DNA from: Fragilariopsis cylindrus CCMP1102 | Taxonomy: Eukaryota; Bacillariophyta; Bacillariophyceae; Bacillariales; Bacillariaceae | DNA: 64,000 nucleotides | Reading direction: 5' to 3' | NCBI GenBank assembly: GCA_900095095.1 | Contig: FMBT01000385.1 | Location: 124,001-188,000, forward strand | Part shown: one piece after another, positions 22,841-35,799 of the stretch | How positions within the stretch are numbered: the stretch's first letter is position 1 | How the letters are laid out: each line of letters starts with the position of its first letter | Made by a program: the position numbers and the translations under genes | The notes under the pieces: generated by a model | What the model was told of the DNA's origin: nothing | Databases searched by the model: none | Seen by the model: the letters and a program-made list of their open reading frames with translations, nothing else

Positions 22841-25800
22841 TCAAAAGGAAGACGACGAGCTTGTCTCATATGTATCATTGAGGACATCTTGATCCGAGCC
22901 TAACGAGGAATCTAATTTGACAGCTGTTGTATTAGTAGCAGCAACATTTATATTGGTATCGGGAATGTCTGAGGGAAGATTTTCTTCGTCTCCATGATTG
23001 GAGTGAAAATCGCCAGTTTCAGGGATTTCATCAACGTAGCCTCTCAAAATAGTAGCAGGAGTCTTTTTCCTCTTTCTTTTTTTCCTCAAGCAACCTTCTA
23101 GTAGAACTACAAATAAAATTATCAGACATGCCATGACGATTAAGACAATACCGGTAATTCCCAGGCCAGCGTTTTCGTTGTTGTGCTTATTTTCTTCAAT
23201 TTGTGCACTTGCCTGCATCATGTCTGCCATACCATCGTTCAAACTGGAAATTTCCTGAGAATTTACCTCAACACTTTCTCCAGTGTCTTCTAAATTAATT
23301 TCAACATCTTCCTGGATATTTTTCTTTTCGTCTGCGTCGAAGCCTTCTTTAATATCATTCTCGTTACCTTCCAAGACGTCATTGATATATTCATTAATTG
23401 GGTGATCCTCACCAGAAATGATGTCAATCTTACTTTCGTCATCGTCTTGTTCGGATTCAGGTTCGTTATCCGACGCATCATCCACTTGCTCTGGTTCTTC
23501 ATCAATACTCTCAGACATGCATGCCATCGATACACATGACCCACTGCAACATTCCTCGTCTGATATGCATATCCAGTAATCCTGAGCACAGTAGATAGCT
23601 AGTACGGTAGGCTTGGTGTCTGAGAGTGTAATCTTGCGTTCACGTTGTGTATTTCCGTCCCACCACGACTGGAATGGTAGGGTGGTTGATCCTTTGCGAG
23701 TACATTGAGTTTGTGATCTTTCCAAGAAACGATTTGATTATTGGTTTGCAACGGATAAAGGTCAACAGACACTTCGATGCCTGGTGGCACGCTTTCGATA
23801 TCAACATTTATCTTCCAAGGTTGTATCAGACGATCAACTTCAGTGGTAAGTCCATCACTATCTGTAGCCTTTAGAATGACTTGTAGATAACTGTTGGTAG
23901 AAGCGAAGAAGTCTTCTGGCTCGGGAGCGGGGAAAAGCATCACATCATTACCATCAGTAGGATCTTGAAAAGGATGATAGTGATCGGCATGATGTTTGCG
24001 TACTTCCCAAGTGAGTTTCGAATCATCCAAGCGGTTGCCTTGGTGATCGAATGCCTTCCTTTGAGCTGAAGTATTTGACCAACATAGAATTCATCACCTT
24101 CAAGTGGAGATGAAATGGTAACAGTGGGAGGTTACCTATTGTGATCACCATCGAGCTCTGTGAGCAAGTCCTGCAGTGTCAGTGACCACCAATATAACAT
24201 CATATTTCCCCGGTTCTTCAAAAACATGCGCTGGCTTCCTATTTGTGGATGTTGTGCCATCGTCGAAGTCCCAAGCATAATCTAAATCATCACCGTCTGC
24301 ATCACTACTCGAACTTCCATCGAACTCAAATGTCTCCCCACTGTGTAATTATAGTCCAGATCTTTCAATTTGATTCTAGGAACCGGTGGCGTATTATCAA
24401 CGTCATCGGTGTATCGGATACGCATTACCTGTTCGGTACCGTCACGAGAAATAACGTACAGGGCTTGCGTATCCTATAATAATGTAGATTTGAATATTGG
24501 CATTGATATATTTGTTAGAGAGCTACTTCGCATAATGCATGGAATAATAATAGCAACAGCAGCAGCAATGTTAACAATAGATAATCGAACATCGATTTAC
24601 CTTGTAGGGTCCGAAGAAAATATCGGTGATTCCACCCTGCTTGATTCCGTCGACTTTAGGGACTTGATAAAATGTTTCATTTCTGTATCCAGACGCTGGT
24701 GGTCTACAAGAGCGACAGTGCGAATCTGCGTCTTCGATCATACTGTAGATTTCAAGGAAAATAAAATCGGCATAGAAAAATTTATACTCGGAAGGCCATC
24801 CTAAGTTATTCGGTACAATAGCCGCTCCTGAGATACACCCACCCTCTTTAAGGTCGCGATGTTGGTACCAATGAAATGGTTCAAGAATATTTTTATCACC
24901 AGGGAGTTGACACCGATAATCGTAACCGTGTAAACAAGGACCCTCATGCACGGGATAGCCATAGTTGCGACCGCGAAAGTCATCTCCGCCCCAACTAAAA
25001 TACAATGAATAAGTCGAGAATAGATGGGATATCCGCATCGATTAGAAATGAGAAATAGTTGCTTCTCTTTTGAGAAACTAATAGTCATCTGATACATTAT
25101 CGCATACAACAAACAAAAACAAATTACCCTAACCCTACAGATTCAACAAAATTGATATGTTATTGACTTACTCCAATTCTTCCCAATACGAACCTCCCAC
25201 ATCAGATATGGTAACTTCACTTTATCTTCTTCATTCGGGTCCATTACCATCCTAAATGGATTACGTAATCCATTTGCAAATACTTCAGAACAAACCGCAT
25301 CATCCGGGCATCTTTTGGAGTATATCCTTCCGTATCTGCACATCGATAACTATTATATTCATCTTGATCTGCAAACGGGTTATCATCAGGGACAGTTCCG
25401 TCTTCATTTAAACGATAATCGACCCATGGACATTATTTAATGGTTGGACCGTATCTTGATTACCACTATCACCGGTCGTTATATACAATTTTCCGTCATT
25501 GCCGAATTCCATAGCACCACCATTATGAACATTTTTATATGATTTCCCTCCTCTCCAAATTATTTCTTTACTATCCATATCAAGTTCTAACGTATCGGGA
25601 TCCATACGGAATCGAGCTACTATATTCCATGGTGCATCATCTGTTTTTTCGGGACAACCCTATCATATCATATGTATGAAGAATAAGATGAAGATGAAAA
25701 TGGATTAGCGCGGACTAGGACGAACATTTAGAAGCAAATCAAAGCAAATTGAATATATTCAATTCATTTCACTTGTACGGTACGCACCTCTACGTAGACT

Positions 25801-26362
25801 GGATAGAATATATAAACAAGGTTATTCTCCTCAAAGTCGGGATGTATGGTTATCCCTTGAATACCTCGTTCTCCGTTAGTACAGAGATCTTTATTATCAA
25901 ATCGAAGATCAATAATGGTCGTAGATTGATCAGACTCATCAGGATTTTCAAGTACCTTTATTCTTCCGGTTTTTGATGCTAAAATTAACATAGGTTTTCC
26001 ATTTTGTCTTGGATTTGTTGACTATGTATAATAGTAGCCGATAAGAGATAAGGAACAGAAAAAACATGTATATTATTATACAACATAGGACATATACCAA
26101 TTTGTTATTCATATCGGTATTTCAAAAACGAAGAAGAAATTTTAGAAAAGTTAGCCTTGGCTTGTGACAACAGCTTGTAAAAACTTCTCAACAATGCAAA
26201 TTATGTTCCTTGCTTTTTTCTGTTATGATATCTTACCCATACACCTGTAACTGCGGGGATATTCCCGACTATTTCTTTAACAAATCCAGGAGGGAGAGAA
26301 TATGCTAAATAGGGCAGTATCAACAAAAGAAGAACAAACGAACATGACAATGACGACGTCAT
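22841..26362 (-). CDS. Glucose/sorbosone dehydrogenase-like + PKD + TM protein, copy A (five exons, frameshifted)
   Basis: Exons: 26362-26237 (signal peptide SCSFVLLLLILPYLAYS), 26021-25788, 25659-25172, 24994-24601, 24473-22841, all with GT-AG junctions and frames matching the two paralogs. Blocks: CTNGERGIQGITIHPDF, HNGGAMEFGNDGKLYITTGD, SEVFANGLRNPFRMVMDP, then WGGDDFRGRNYGYP and PFHWYQH, typical of PQQ-type sorbosone dehydrogenase/HIP-like beta-propellers; then a PKD domain (YAWDFDDGTT ... PGKYDVILVVTDTAG), a Cys cluster (CISDEECCSGSC), an acidic stretch, TM (GIVLIVMACLIILFVVLLE) and a short basic/acidic tail. Single missing bases are inferred near 25423, 25309, 24337-24340 (C run), 24155, 24130, 24060 and 23670. 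Probably a cell-surface or secretory glycan-binding or oxidising protein; catalysis is unproven. Confidence 0.75.
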
Positions 26363-28210
26363 GATTCTTTGCATCGTCATCGTCTACCAACAAGTTTGTA
26401 TTCGGGTCGTCGTGAGTACAAAGCAAACTGTACTGCAAAGATATGCGAATTTATGCTTAGCTAACGTTACTTCTATTATAGTAGCTATTGTTTCAGAGTT
26501 CATAGGTAGATTTCTTTCTCTATCTTACTTTAGGGGAACTATTACAAAATTACAAAATTGGAAGGGTATGGATGAATGATGGATTGCTAATACAACGATA
26601 CGACACATTTAGCACATCAGTTTCCGTTGGCGGTTTTGGCGCGCCAGTCATCACGCCGCGAGCTAAAAATCTGGCTGGTTAGCTGTTCAATTTTTACAGG
26701 ATTATTACAGTACACATTATCATTATTTGCGCCTTTGCTGAGCTTATCAGTAAGTAACAGATTAATAGATTTCAGCAGAAGAAGCCACAACCAAGAACTT
26801 CAGCATAGACTGGCTGCATGTTAATGCTTTTGCTGGTGACTGTTACCTACAAAATATAGTCAATTTTTGCTCAAAAGAAACCATATGCATCTATCTTGTG
26901 CACATCCAATAAATATTGAACAGGAGACTGTGAGATATCATAGTAAGAATGATGATATATCTACTTTCTTAAAGAAAGCTAATACTCTAGAAACACGAAG
27001 CTAACAAAACATTTATGCCAACAACAACAATCTACTAAAAAATACATTCATTGTTTTCTTCTACATTCGTTGGTAGGATTGGTGTAATAGTTTTTTAGCT
27101 TCTTCACTGATGCACATAATTTACACCATAAACAGGTGGAGACCAGTCATCGACCATAGTATGAAGACAGTAAAAGAGATGGCGCAATCACAAAGTATAC
27201 CAATATGGAGGCACTATACTGCTGACAAGCCAGCAAAGACAAAGTAACTAGGCGAGCATCCACAAGAAAACATGACCTCCCAAAGAGACTGTTAAACAAC
27301 CCACTGGCAAATGTATTCGCCAGAAATAAACCAAAACGGTTGACCAGTAAGGCCCCCACACCAATCCAGAAACAGAAGTACAAGGTAGATAACATACTTA
27401 CTAAGATGTTTAGAAATTTGGGGAAACGGAGATCAACGAGCAGAGTGCACCCGGTATAGGGAGTGGAGGAACAGTCCATTGATGACAGATTCGGTGATGT
27501 ACCAACTTAATTGTGTACTAATAATATAGAGTAATCATAGGCAGGTCGACTGTTGACTTACTTGTCTTTCTAAGGTGGTAAGGAGCAGCGCGGCAGCTTC
27601 TAAATAACAAGTTATATAATTTACACCATGAGGCCCTCCTCATTAACCTAAACGACCAAAAACAATAGTACTTGCAGCAGTTACAGTAATAGCAACAATA
27701 AAAGTAATAATCAATGACAATATTGAATGGGGAGGGGGGGGGGAGGGGGCTATTAAATAATTAGTTAGGAGCAGTTTATAGACAATTTGGTAGTAAGTTG
27801 CATTATTTTGATATAAGATGTGTAGAGAATATTGTACTAGTCAAACCTACATTGATGGTAGAATAACTTTCTAAAAGTGCATCTCTGATGGAGCACATTA
27901 TTTCGCAATATGAATATCTATTAGAAAGCAGAGCTATTCATCATTTTTAACTCGCTGGGTTCAATCAAACCGATTTTGTTCTAATATTTTGTTTGCTACT
28001 TCATAGTTCTGAAAGTCAGCAGCAGCGTTTTATTGCAAGATGGATTAGGTGCAACATGAGCCGTAGTCGCCTTCACAATCACGCAAAATAGACCTCCATC
28101 TCCACAGTGCTGGTAGCTGGTGATTAAACGTAATCCATTGAAGTCCGGCTAATTGTTATCCAAGAATTGGAAATGTAATGATTTTTCTTTCTTTTCTGCT
28201 GATTGTTGTT
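26363..28210. other. Intergenic, no gene recognised
   Basis: Contains a G-rich tract at 27731-27748 and a faintly coding-like segment at 27150-27480 that matches no family I recognise. Possibly old element remnants. Confidence 0.45.
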
Positions 28211-28857
28211 CTATAGTGTTCTTCCTTTCATAACTCTTCTATGTTTCCGCCATTTACTAGTTGTCGTCTTTCGAACAATCCATGATATGAAAATACCAGC
28301 CAAAACCAGTGCAGCAATCAATAACTGACCAACAGTTTTCGGTATATTCGACGATGTTACATTATTCTTGTGATGATAATATTGGTCATCGTGATTAATT
28401 GCAGAATGACCACGAATGCTACGTCCAATTTTTCTCTCAGGGGTGCCATAATCGTAATTGATTCTTTCGTGAATTCCCGTGATGTGATGCTCTTTATTGT
28501 ATGCATTCTTACTTTGTAACGGTTTGTCGTCTTCCTTTTCATCTAACAATTCCTTTTTAGTCGTAGTTTTTATCTCTTTTTTTGATGTCGCAAATGAATA
28601 TCTTCTTTGCGATGCCACCCAACGTGTTCGTTCCATTCTTTTTTTTCAAGAAAACGATTGATTAGAATTATTTATAAGCAAAAATAAAAAGGACAGAAGA
28701 ATAAGTAACAAGAGCGAAACGTTTTTAAAAATAACTCACCTTCTCTCTCTCCTATTTCATCTCTTTCACCACGACCTTCTCGCAAAACTTCTTCCAGTAT
28801 AAGCTGCGCTTCAATCTCCTCTGTCGTCTTCTCTTCTTTTCCACCCCGAAGCATCAC
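28211..28857 (-). CDS. Small single-pass membrane protein, unknown function
   Basis: The main exon (28637-28211) encodes about 140 residues: a basic N-terminal region (TSKKEIKTTTKKELLDEKED), a His/Asn/Tyr-rich middle, one TM helix (TVGQLLIAALVLAGIFISWIV, about residues 102-122) and a basic tail (RKTTTSKWRKHRR). An upstream ATG at 28857 opens a Glu-rich exon (28857-28740; EEIEAQLILEEVLREG) ending in donor GTGAGT. Joining it to the AG before 28637 puts ATGGAACGA in frame if one A is missing at the junction. The longer model is therefore likely but not proven. No family is recognised. The topology suggests a tail-proximal anchor. Confidence 0.45.
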
Positions 28858-29248
28858 TAAGCATCAACCATCAATCGCCAGCCAACTCAACTTTACAGTA
28901 TTGTAAACTGCTATAATTGATGTATGTTTTCTCCGTGATGTAGAAATTTGTTAGATATTTTGAAGTTATTTTTATTTTTTTAATAAATTACGATCGATAT
29001 TTTCCGTTCATACGTGGATAAAAAATTATATGAAAGATCCGAAAGATTTCGAGATTTAAAACATTGTTCTTGTTGACGAGAAATCACATTTTCAGAAAAC
29101 AATTTGAAATTTGAGAGCCGCAGCACACAACAACTACGGTAACTTTTGATTACTAAGACAGGGGAAGCAATAAAAACCCCTCTCCTTTCATAACCAACTC
29201 TCCTATACACTAATCTCTGCTATAACATCGATTCCATCATCGTCAACA
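28858..29248. promoter_or_regulatory. Divergent intergenic region between the small TM gene and the F-box-like gene
   Basis: 390 bp separate two divergent ATGs (28857 minus, 29249 plus), so it should carry both promoters. It is AT-rich, without a clear TATA box at a defined distance. Confidence 0.4.
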
Positions 29249-30286
29249 ATGCGTCGAGCAAACACCAACAAAAATAATAGTCATAATCGTAATCGTAATC
29301 GTAAACGTCGTCCTCCTCCTTTTCTACCACCATCGATTGTTATTGGTGATGATAGTATTGCAGGTAGGACACGTCGTCAAAAAAGAGCGATTGCTTCGAA
29401 TTGGGATTTACAAACATCTATTATAATTGAAATTATTAGTTGGTTAGATCAAGATAGTCTTATGACTATGAATGTAGTTTCAAAACAATTATATGATATT
29501 ATTACTACTAATGAACCTGGAAATAAAAATAAAATTTATCCTGTTTTTGAAGTTAGTGGAAGTTCGACACTAAAATTCTATCAGAACTTACACAACCATT
29601 TTTTGAACAAAGAGACAAAGAACAAGTTACAACGTTACCAGATTATGAGGTTCAAGGATTTAAGCAAGTTTAAGAGCGGTTCCTTTGAATTACGCCGGAT
29701 GGAGGAAATTCAAATGAATGGAATTACATCGTTATATCTTTCTTCATCTTCATCAAGAGATAAGACTGACGGCTGCCTCCTGCGCACCCTCCCGAATATT
29801 TTACCAAAATTATATGAAGTCGATTTTTCAAATATTGTTCTTGGTCATATGGTCCTTGACCGATTCTCAAATGAATGTCCTCTCTTGGAAAAAGTAACCT
29901 CAAATAATCATCGGAATCACTACCGCGTAAATGGTTTTGGGATGCATGCTTCCAAAAATTTAAAGGAAATCAATATGAACAATTCAAGGTTTATTGTATA
30001 CGCGAGCGATCGTAGGATATCGGACTTAAACAACCACCACGAAATCTTTATGTTCCATCGTTGTTGCAAAGCTCTTGAACGTGTTTCGATTCGGAACATG
30101 AACTGGAGTGTTAATTACGGTGACCATCACACCGATTTGGATCAAAGGCTAATTTTCAAACAAAATGTATTAATCAAATTTGTTCGAAATGCCCCTTCAT
30201 CCTTACATTGGTTTCGAAGTGATTTAACTCCAGATAATATGACAATGCTACGAATGGAACGACCTGGAATTGAATTATTGAATTGA
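29249..30286 (+). CDS. F-box/LRR-like protein
   Basis: A 345-residue single-exon gene with no frame break. The N-terminal 50 residues are basic and disordered (NRNRKRRPPPFLPPS). Residues about 52-90 read DLQTSIIIEIISWLDQDSLM followed by TMNVVSKQLYDIITTNE, an F-box-type helical motif (L.....I..WL....L......SK....). The rest has irregular leucine-rich segments (LPNILPKLYEVDFSN, CPLLEKVTSNN, SKNLKEINMNN, CKALERVSIRN) as in diatom F-box/LRR proteins. Family members usually supply substrates to SCF ubiquitin ligases. The F-box is weak, so assignment rests on the order F-box then LRR. A short frameshift-free gene next to damaged ones shows that the base errors are patchy. Confidence 0.6.
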   Translation: MRRANTNKNNSHNRNRNRKRRPPPFLPPSIVIGDDSIAGRTRRQKRAIASNWDLQTSIIIEIISWLDQDSLMTMNVVSKQLYDIITTNEPGNKNKIYPVFEVSGSSTLKFYQNLHNHFLNKETKNKLQRYQIMRFKDLSKFKSGSFELRRMEEIQMNGITSLYLSSSSSRDKTDGCLLRTLPNILPKLYEVDFSNIVLGHMVLDRFSNECPLLEKVTSNNHRNHYRVNGFGMHASKNLKEINMNNSRFIVYASDRRISDLNNHHEIFMFHRCCKALERVSIRNMNWSVNYGDHHTDLDQRLIFKQNVLIKFVRNAPSSLHWFRSDLTPDNMTMLRMERPGIELLN

Positions 30287-30756
30287 ATTGAACTGAACTG
30301 AACTGAATATTTGTACAATTAATTATTAAGATTTAAATATCGCATCCCCCAAAAATTGAAGGGTAGAGACTTTGAGGCAAATAGAGACATACTGTACGAA
30401 TTATCTCTTAGTGCTATTGCTCAGTATACATATATGGCACTATTTCTCAGGGATCTAAGAGAATCTAAGGATGGGAGAATAGAGGATGGTCAGGATTTCT
30501 TATTTTGTTGGTGTCACTATTCAATGGTACTTCGTACTTTACTATATTGAATATGAAAAATTGTAATTTGATTTTCCAAGTGGACAGGTCACATCAAGTA
30601 CAAAACGATACATGCAGCACAAGATAGTGATAGTATAGAACTATGTTGCACTTGATTTCTTTATTATTAATGATGGTAAAAGTACAAAAAAGATCTAAAT
30701 TTGTTACTATGTAACATTGTTATTTTCTCTCGTTTTACATCTCCTCTAGCTACTAG
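30287..30756. other. Intergenic between convergent genes
   Basis: No gene recognised. A repeated AATTG/AACTG run (30283-30306) follows the F-box gene stop. Confidence 0.5.
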
Positions 30757-33071
30757 CTAGAAACACTTGGTACAACAATCACATGTGACCTTGCCGTCCT
30801 CGCAATCAGCACCTAGATAGGTTAAATCTTCGTCAGAAGTTAATGAACAAACTTCCTCTGGTATACTCCCTGTAAGATCATTAAAATATAATCGAGCCTG
30901 CTTGAGGGTTCTAATGTTACCAATCTCTGAAGGAACTTCTCCCTCCAATTGGTTTGATTCAAAATGAATTGCTACCAAACGATGTAAGTATCCGATCTCG
31001 GTTGGGATTGCACCTAAATAATTGTGTTGTAGAGAAGTGGGGAGGGGTTGAAATGAGAATGCATCGAGTTCAATATCAACCAATAGGATTGTGATGATAT
31101 TATACATCGACAGGTTATTGTTATTTATTTAAATTTTAGTTACGTACCTGTTATAAAATTTCTACTTAGTTGTAGCCCTCCAAATCATTAAGCGCAGATA
31201 TAATACTAGGAATAGTGCCTCCAATTTCGTTGCCGTGTATTTGAAATTGGCGTAAGTCTGCCATAAGCCCAATTTGACTGCAAAGGAAGAAAAGTTAAAT
31301 GAACATACGGAAGATGTGTGAGTTTACGTTTCATTATTACATCGAGACTATACTGCACAACAACATAAAAATGATTATACCGACACGAATAATTTAACAT
31401 ACCGAGGGATCGTTCCAGTAAACTTATTGTCACCCAAGAAAAAGCCTTGTATATCTTTCAAGTGCCCAATAGAGGTCGGGATCTGTCCGCTAAACTTGTT
31501 ATTCTGGAGAGAAAGTTCGGTCAATCGGGTGACAGTCTTGAACAGATTGCTTGGTAAAGTCCCTTGTAAATTGAGATGGTTCAGGATCATTTTTTCTGTT
31601 ATCAAGGGTTTGAGAATTGGGTGTTCAATGGGATTGAGTCAGTCATAAAATGAGGATATATCTGATGATTTCGAAGAGAAAAATTGACAACACCGAAATG
31701 TTTGTTCATCATCATCTTCCCTAATATCGTATATATATATATATATATATATATTGTGTTACTTACCAAGTCGTGTCAGTTTTGCCAATTCCGCTGGAAG
31801 AAATCCCGTAAGATGATTATTACTTAAATTGAGTTCTACTAGTGATGTCAATTTTGCTACACTGTCGGGAAAGGGACCATCCAAATTATTCGATTCTAGA
31901 TATAGCATATTTAGTTTACTCATATCTTCTAGATCAGGAATATTCCTTGTAATTGATTCCGTTCAAGTCCTAACGATCTAAGCTCGACCATGTGTTCAAT
32001 TTGTCTAGGGATAGGTCCATTCAATCGATTAACTCCTAAATTGAGTTGTCTCATATTGCTTAAGCGGATACCATAATCAGTTGGAATCACACCAGAGAAG
32101 TCGTTTTCTCGTAAAATTAAATCCCTCAGTTCATGCAGTTCAGAAAGTTTTTTCGGTAATGTCCCCGTTAGACCGTTTACTGAAAGGTCAAGTTTCGACA
32201 ATAATGTTAGAGCACTTAATTCAGAAGGCAAACCTCCATTCAATCCATTAGATGGCAACTGCAAAGCCGCAACGAATCCATTATCATTATTATTAGATTG
32301 TTCTGATGATCCATCATCTAATATGTCTCCTTCACATTGTACCCCGTGCCAACTACAAAGTCCATTCGATGTCATCCAATTCTTTTGATTAATCCAGTTT
32401 CCCTCTGGATTGATCTGTTCTTCTGTTCCGGATGTGCTATAAAATAGGCAAGCTAGAGCATACAGTTCCATTGCGTGTACGTCATTCGCTTTCATTTTAG
32501 CACCATCAACATTCGCCAGCCATTGAATAGCATTGTATTGAGGTGATCCGATTGTTTCAAGATCAGATCTAGAACTGATTTCTAATTCAATGATTGCAGT
32601 ATGGAATTCATTGAAACGTTTTTGGTTTGAATGTTCTTTATTGCCGCCGCCACCATCATCGTCGTGTCCTCCTCCTCCTCCTACGAGCGAAGCAATCCCA
32701 AAGATACAACCCAACATAATTCCAACAACTACTGTCGCATATAATAAACGTTTTCCACCGTAACCAATGCAGGTGCTCATTGTAGCTATACATGCACCTG
32801 CAAATGTGTTTGTACTACGTCTATTATTATTATTGTTATTATTATTGTTACTAAGATTGGTCGGACCACCTAATCTTGGTGGAGGAGGAAATGCACTACC
32901 ACCGCCACTAGTACTGCTACTATTGGAGATAGTAGGTAGAGGCATATTTGCTGGATTTCCCATAGCTTCGTCTTCATCATAAAGGAATCTCCGGGCACTT
33001 TCTATCTTCGAATTCGACAACGCACCTTCCGTACCAGCACGACGCATCAAACCATCACCATCAGAGCTCAT
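30757..33071 (-). CDS. Membrane-anchored leucine-rich repeat protein, copy A (four exons)
   Basis: Exons 33071-31767, 31595-31403, 31277-31148 and 31013-30757, with GT-AG introns and matching phases. An N-terminal disordered cytosolic segment carries the motif ARRFLYDEDE (shared with copy B) and a poly-Asn run; TM LLYATVVVGIMLGCIFGIAS (about 109-130); then an extracellular region with CSWHGVQC, a plant-type LRRNT cap, followed by roughly a dozen plant-type LRRs (LxxLxLxxNxLxGxIP) and a Cys-rich end (CDCCTKC). Single missing bases are inferred in the CC at 31945-31946 and the CCC at 31176-31178; repairing each restores perfect LRR register. This topology matches the large type II TM-LRR families of diatoms, whose ligands are unknown. 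The intron at 31766-31596 contains a (TA)n run. Confidence 0.8.
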
Positions 33072-34099
33072 TTTTGGCTTATTATTCGATGTTATTTTGA
33101 GAAGAATACGTTGACTAGAAATAAATTATGTTGTTAGCTACTACAATGGTTACGATTTTCTTTGTCCTTCTCTTCTTTATTCTTCGTTCTACAAGAATGT
33201 ACTAAAGCTACGACAAGTGTGATAATAGTTGTACAAAGAATAAAATGATTGCAACATCATTGCAACAGAATAAAGTCTAGGACTGACTACTTTCACGCGA
33301 AGTATGTATTATACTTAACAAATTATGGTCATTTCGATGACCTCCAAAATCAACAGTAAACAAAGCCTATAATCTTGAGTCGTGTTCGAAATTTGAGTCG
33401 TACGGATGTTTTTGTGATGCGCAAAGGTACTGTAGTAGTTTTAGTTTTGGCAATCCAAAACTCTGCAGCAGAACATTATTACGATTAGGAATCATGGCAA
33501 TATTTGGAAATGTGTGTAGTTTCTTACTTATTTTTGGTCTATTACCAGCAAGAATCAATACATTATTATATTCGAATAGGTATATTCAAGAGTGATGCAT
33601 TACTACTAAATGTAGGCTAGTACCAAAAAGCCATCTGCATATTGGGATATAGTATATAAAAGTATTAGTATGGAGATATTGAATATCCTTCTTTCACTAC
33701 AATTGTACCACCATAGACCACCACAACTACTACACCTAGATAGTCTAAAGAGATAAGAATCTTGTACCACGAGAGTAGTAATGAACAGAAAAAAACTTTT
33801 GAGCTTAACTTATTGAGATAAAAGATTTTCTTTTTCCCGTTACATTCTAATCCAAGGGATTTTCCTTTCTTTCACTCATCATCACAAGTAGTAATTATTG
33901 TACTGTATTTGGTATGTATGTATGTATGTATGTATGCGTGTACCTATATGCAATATTGTTGTGTGCGTTCGTGTGTACCAGTAGTAGGTGCGTGTAATAA
34001 ATAACAATAATGAAGTTGAATTGAATTGCACTATTGTTGTTGCTTTGCGCAAAAACAAAATAGATGCTCTGTTTCTTATTATTACTATTTTTTTTATTT
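33072..34099. other. Intergenic; (GTAT)n microsatellite
   Basis: Upstream region of LRR copy A and downstream region of the COPI-associated gene. A (TATG)n microsatellite lies at about 33912-33936. No gene is seen. Confidence 0.5.
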
Positions 34100-35253
34100 T
34101 TACACCACATTTTCAGACATATTCGATCCTTCATTAACATTGGAGGATGTAATTCCTAATGTTGGTGCTTGATATTGCATTGCAGTTTCAGGACGAAAGA
34201 AAACAACAAATAAATGTGATAATCCGCCAGCTAGGAATGATGCACCAGTTGCATAATTTAATATTGCAACTTTTGCTTCTTTCCCTAATCCAAAACAAAG
34301 GAATGCCACAAAAATTAAATATAAACCTTTGCCACGTAATCCATACATAAAACCAAAATTTTTCCTCATATCTTTATTTAATTTTGGTACTGGTGACCAC
34401 CACATTAATTCATAAATGAATAATAATGCTGCAAATAATACCATATAAGCTGCAAGGAATGGTTCACTTAGATCTCTGTTGGAAAGTAAACAAATAGTAT
34501 AGAAAAATTACACACAGATCGAGGAGAAGAAGAAAAGAAAAAAATGAGCGAACGTTTGTCATTTAAAAGACACACACACCCCACGAACAACATTGTATTA
34601 AATTCGCGTAGTTCATTCATATGCAAATTTTAATGCAATACAATATCCAATACGAAGCAACACAAATATCTGCAGCTATTACCAGAAACTAACTTTGTAT
34701 TATCAAAAAACTACTCACCCCAATCCAGTACGATGAACTTGAATGATCGTTAATACACCCAATGCGGTCATCATAGCAGCTAGACCCATATTCATTAATG
34801 AAAGTAAACAAAGGACGCATCCACCCTTACTCTTCGTTCCTTGGTTACTATATATATATATCATACCGGGTAGTAATCGTTATAGTTATCGTAAAAGTAT
34901 AAAAATAATATTGTAGCGAGTTGTATTTATTTTGTTTTGTTGTCATATTTTGATCGTACGTGTTGTATTCGTGGGAAGTAGGCAATAATATAGAAGAGTG
35001 AGTGAAGAATGATTTTATTCGAATACTGCAGTAGTGGGTCGTCATTGAAACTTCTTGATAAAAATAATTCTTGTAATGTACTTCTTAAACGAACTTTTAC
35101 ATGTAAAAACACTTACCCACCCGTCGCCGACGATGCACCAAGTCCCGCAGCAATATTCGGATCAATATTAGCATCTGCTACAACTGAAGTTGTATTACTT
35201 TGTCCTTGGGGGTTACCAGTATTTACCCAATCCGGTTCACCGTATCCTGCCAT
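34100..35253 (-). CDS. COPI-associated membrane protein (COPI_assoc family)
   Basis: Three exons: 35253-35117, about 34829-34719, and 34475-34100. Spliced product: MAGYGEPDWVNTGNPQGQSN and an Asn/Ala-rich N-terminus, then TM segments LCLLSLMNMGLAAMMTALGV, FLAAYMVLFAALLFIYELMW, GLYLIFVAFLCFGLG and ILNYATGASFLAGGLSHLFV. The SEPFLAAYMVLFA block and the loop with GFMYGLRGKGLY are typical of the four-TM COPI-associated / TVP-like Golgi proteins. Expected location is the Golgi/ER membrane. The exon 2 acceptor has several nearby AGs; I chose the one that preserves phase 2. It sits at the centre of the mirrored LRR/dehydrogenase arrangement and is divergent from LRR copy B. Confidence 0.65.
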
Positions 35254-35799
35254 ATTAACTTTTATTATTATTATTATTTGATGTATTTATATCCTCTTGC
35301 TGCCTTGTTCGTTCTACTGTATTCTGATTATTGCTACCGGTGTATGTTTTGAATTCTGTGTCTTTTGTCTTTTCCATGCCGTTCCGTTGAGATGTCGTTG
35401 TTGTTTTATTTAAAAAAATTACAACCCTAACCCTAACTCACGATGAGAACGGGGGAAATTCGAGATTCTTATTTTAGATTGACCGACCCCAAATGAGAAA
35501 TTATTTTAGTCATAAGTACATAGATGACCGTTAAATAAATATATTGATAAAGACTATTATTTTAATCATACTTTTTTGATACTTCTCGTATCGTAATTCG
35601 TTCCATTACACCGTAGTTCCATTTTACTACAATCATAACAAATCAAGGAAGGAAGGAGTGTTGCTAATATAGTAAAGAAGTATCGATTATTCAAAGCAGA
35701 ATATTATTATCGTCGTTGACCCAGGAACTAGGAAATCATACACATAAACACACATAAAGAAGAAGGACAAAAAAGAATCAATCATATCATATCATAATA
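35254..35799. promoter_or_regulatory. Divergent promoter region between the COPI-associated gene and LRR copy B
   Basis: 546 bp between two divergent start codons. It includes a CCCTAACCCTAAC telomere-like stretch at about 35425, probably chance or a scar. No gene is seen. Confidence 0.4.

Noticed and set aside
25127-25138. CCCTAACCCTA telomere-like motif (also at about 35425)
   Set aside because: Only about two repeat units each, one inside an intron; too short to call an interstitial telomere or chromosome end.
27147-27479. 110-residue minus-strand reading frame in the 26-28 kb spacer
   Set aside because: Hydrophobic but matches no family; no splice or promoter context supports it. It may be an element relic.
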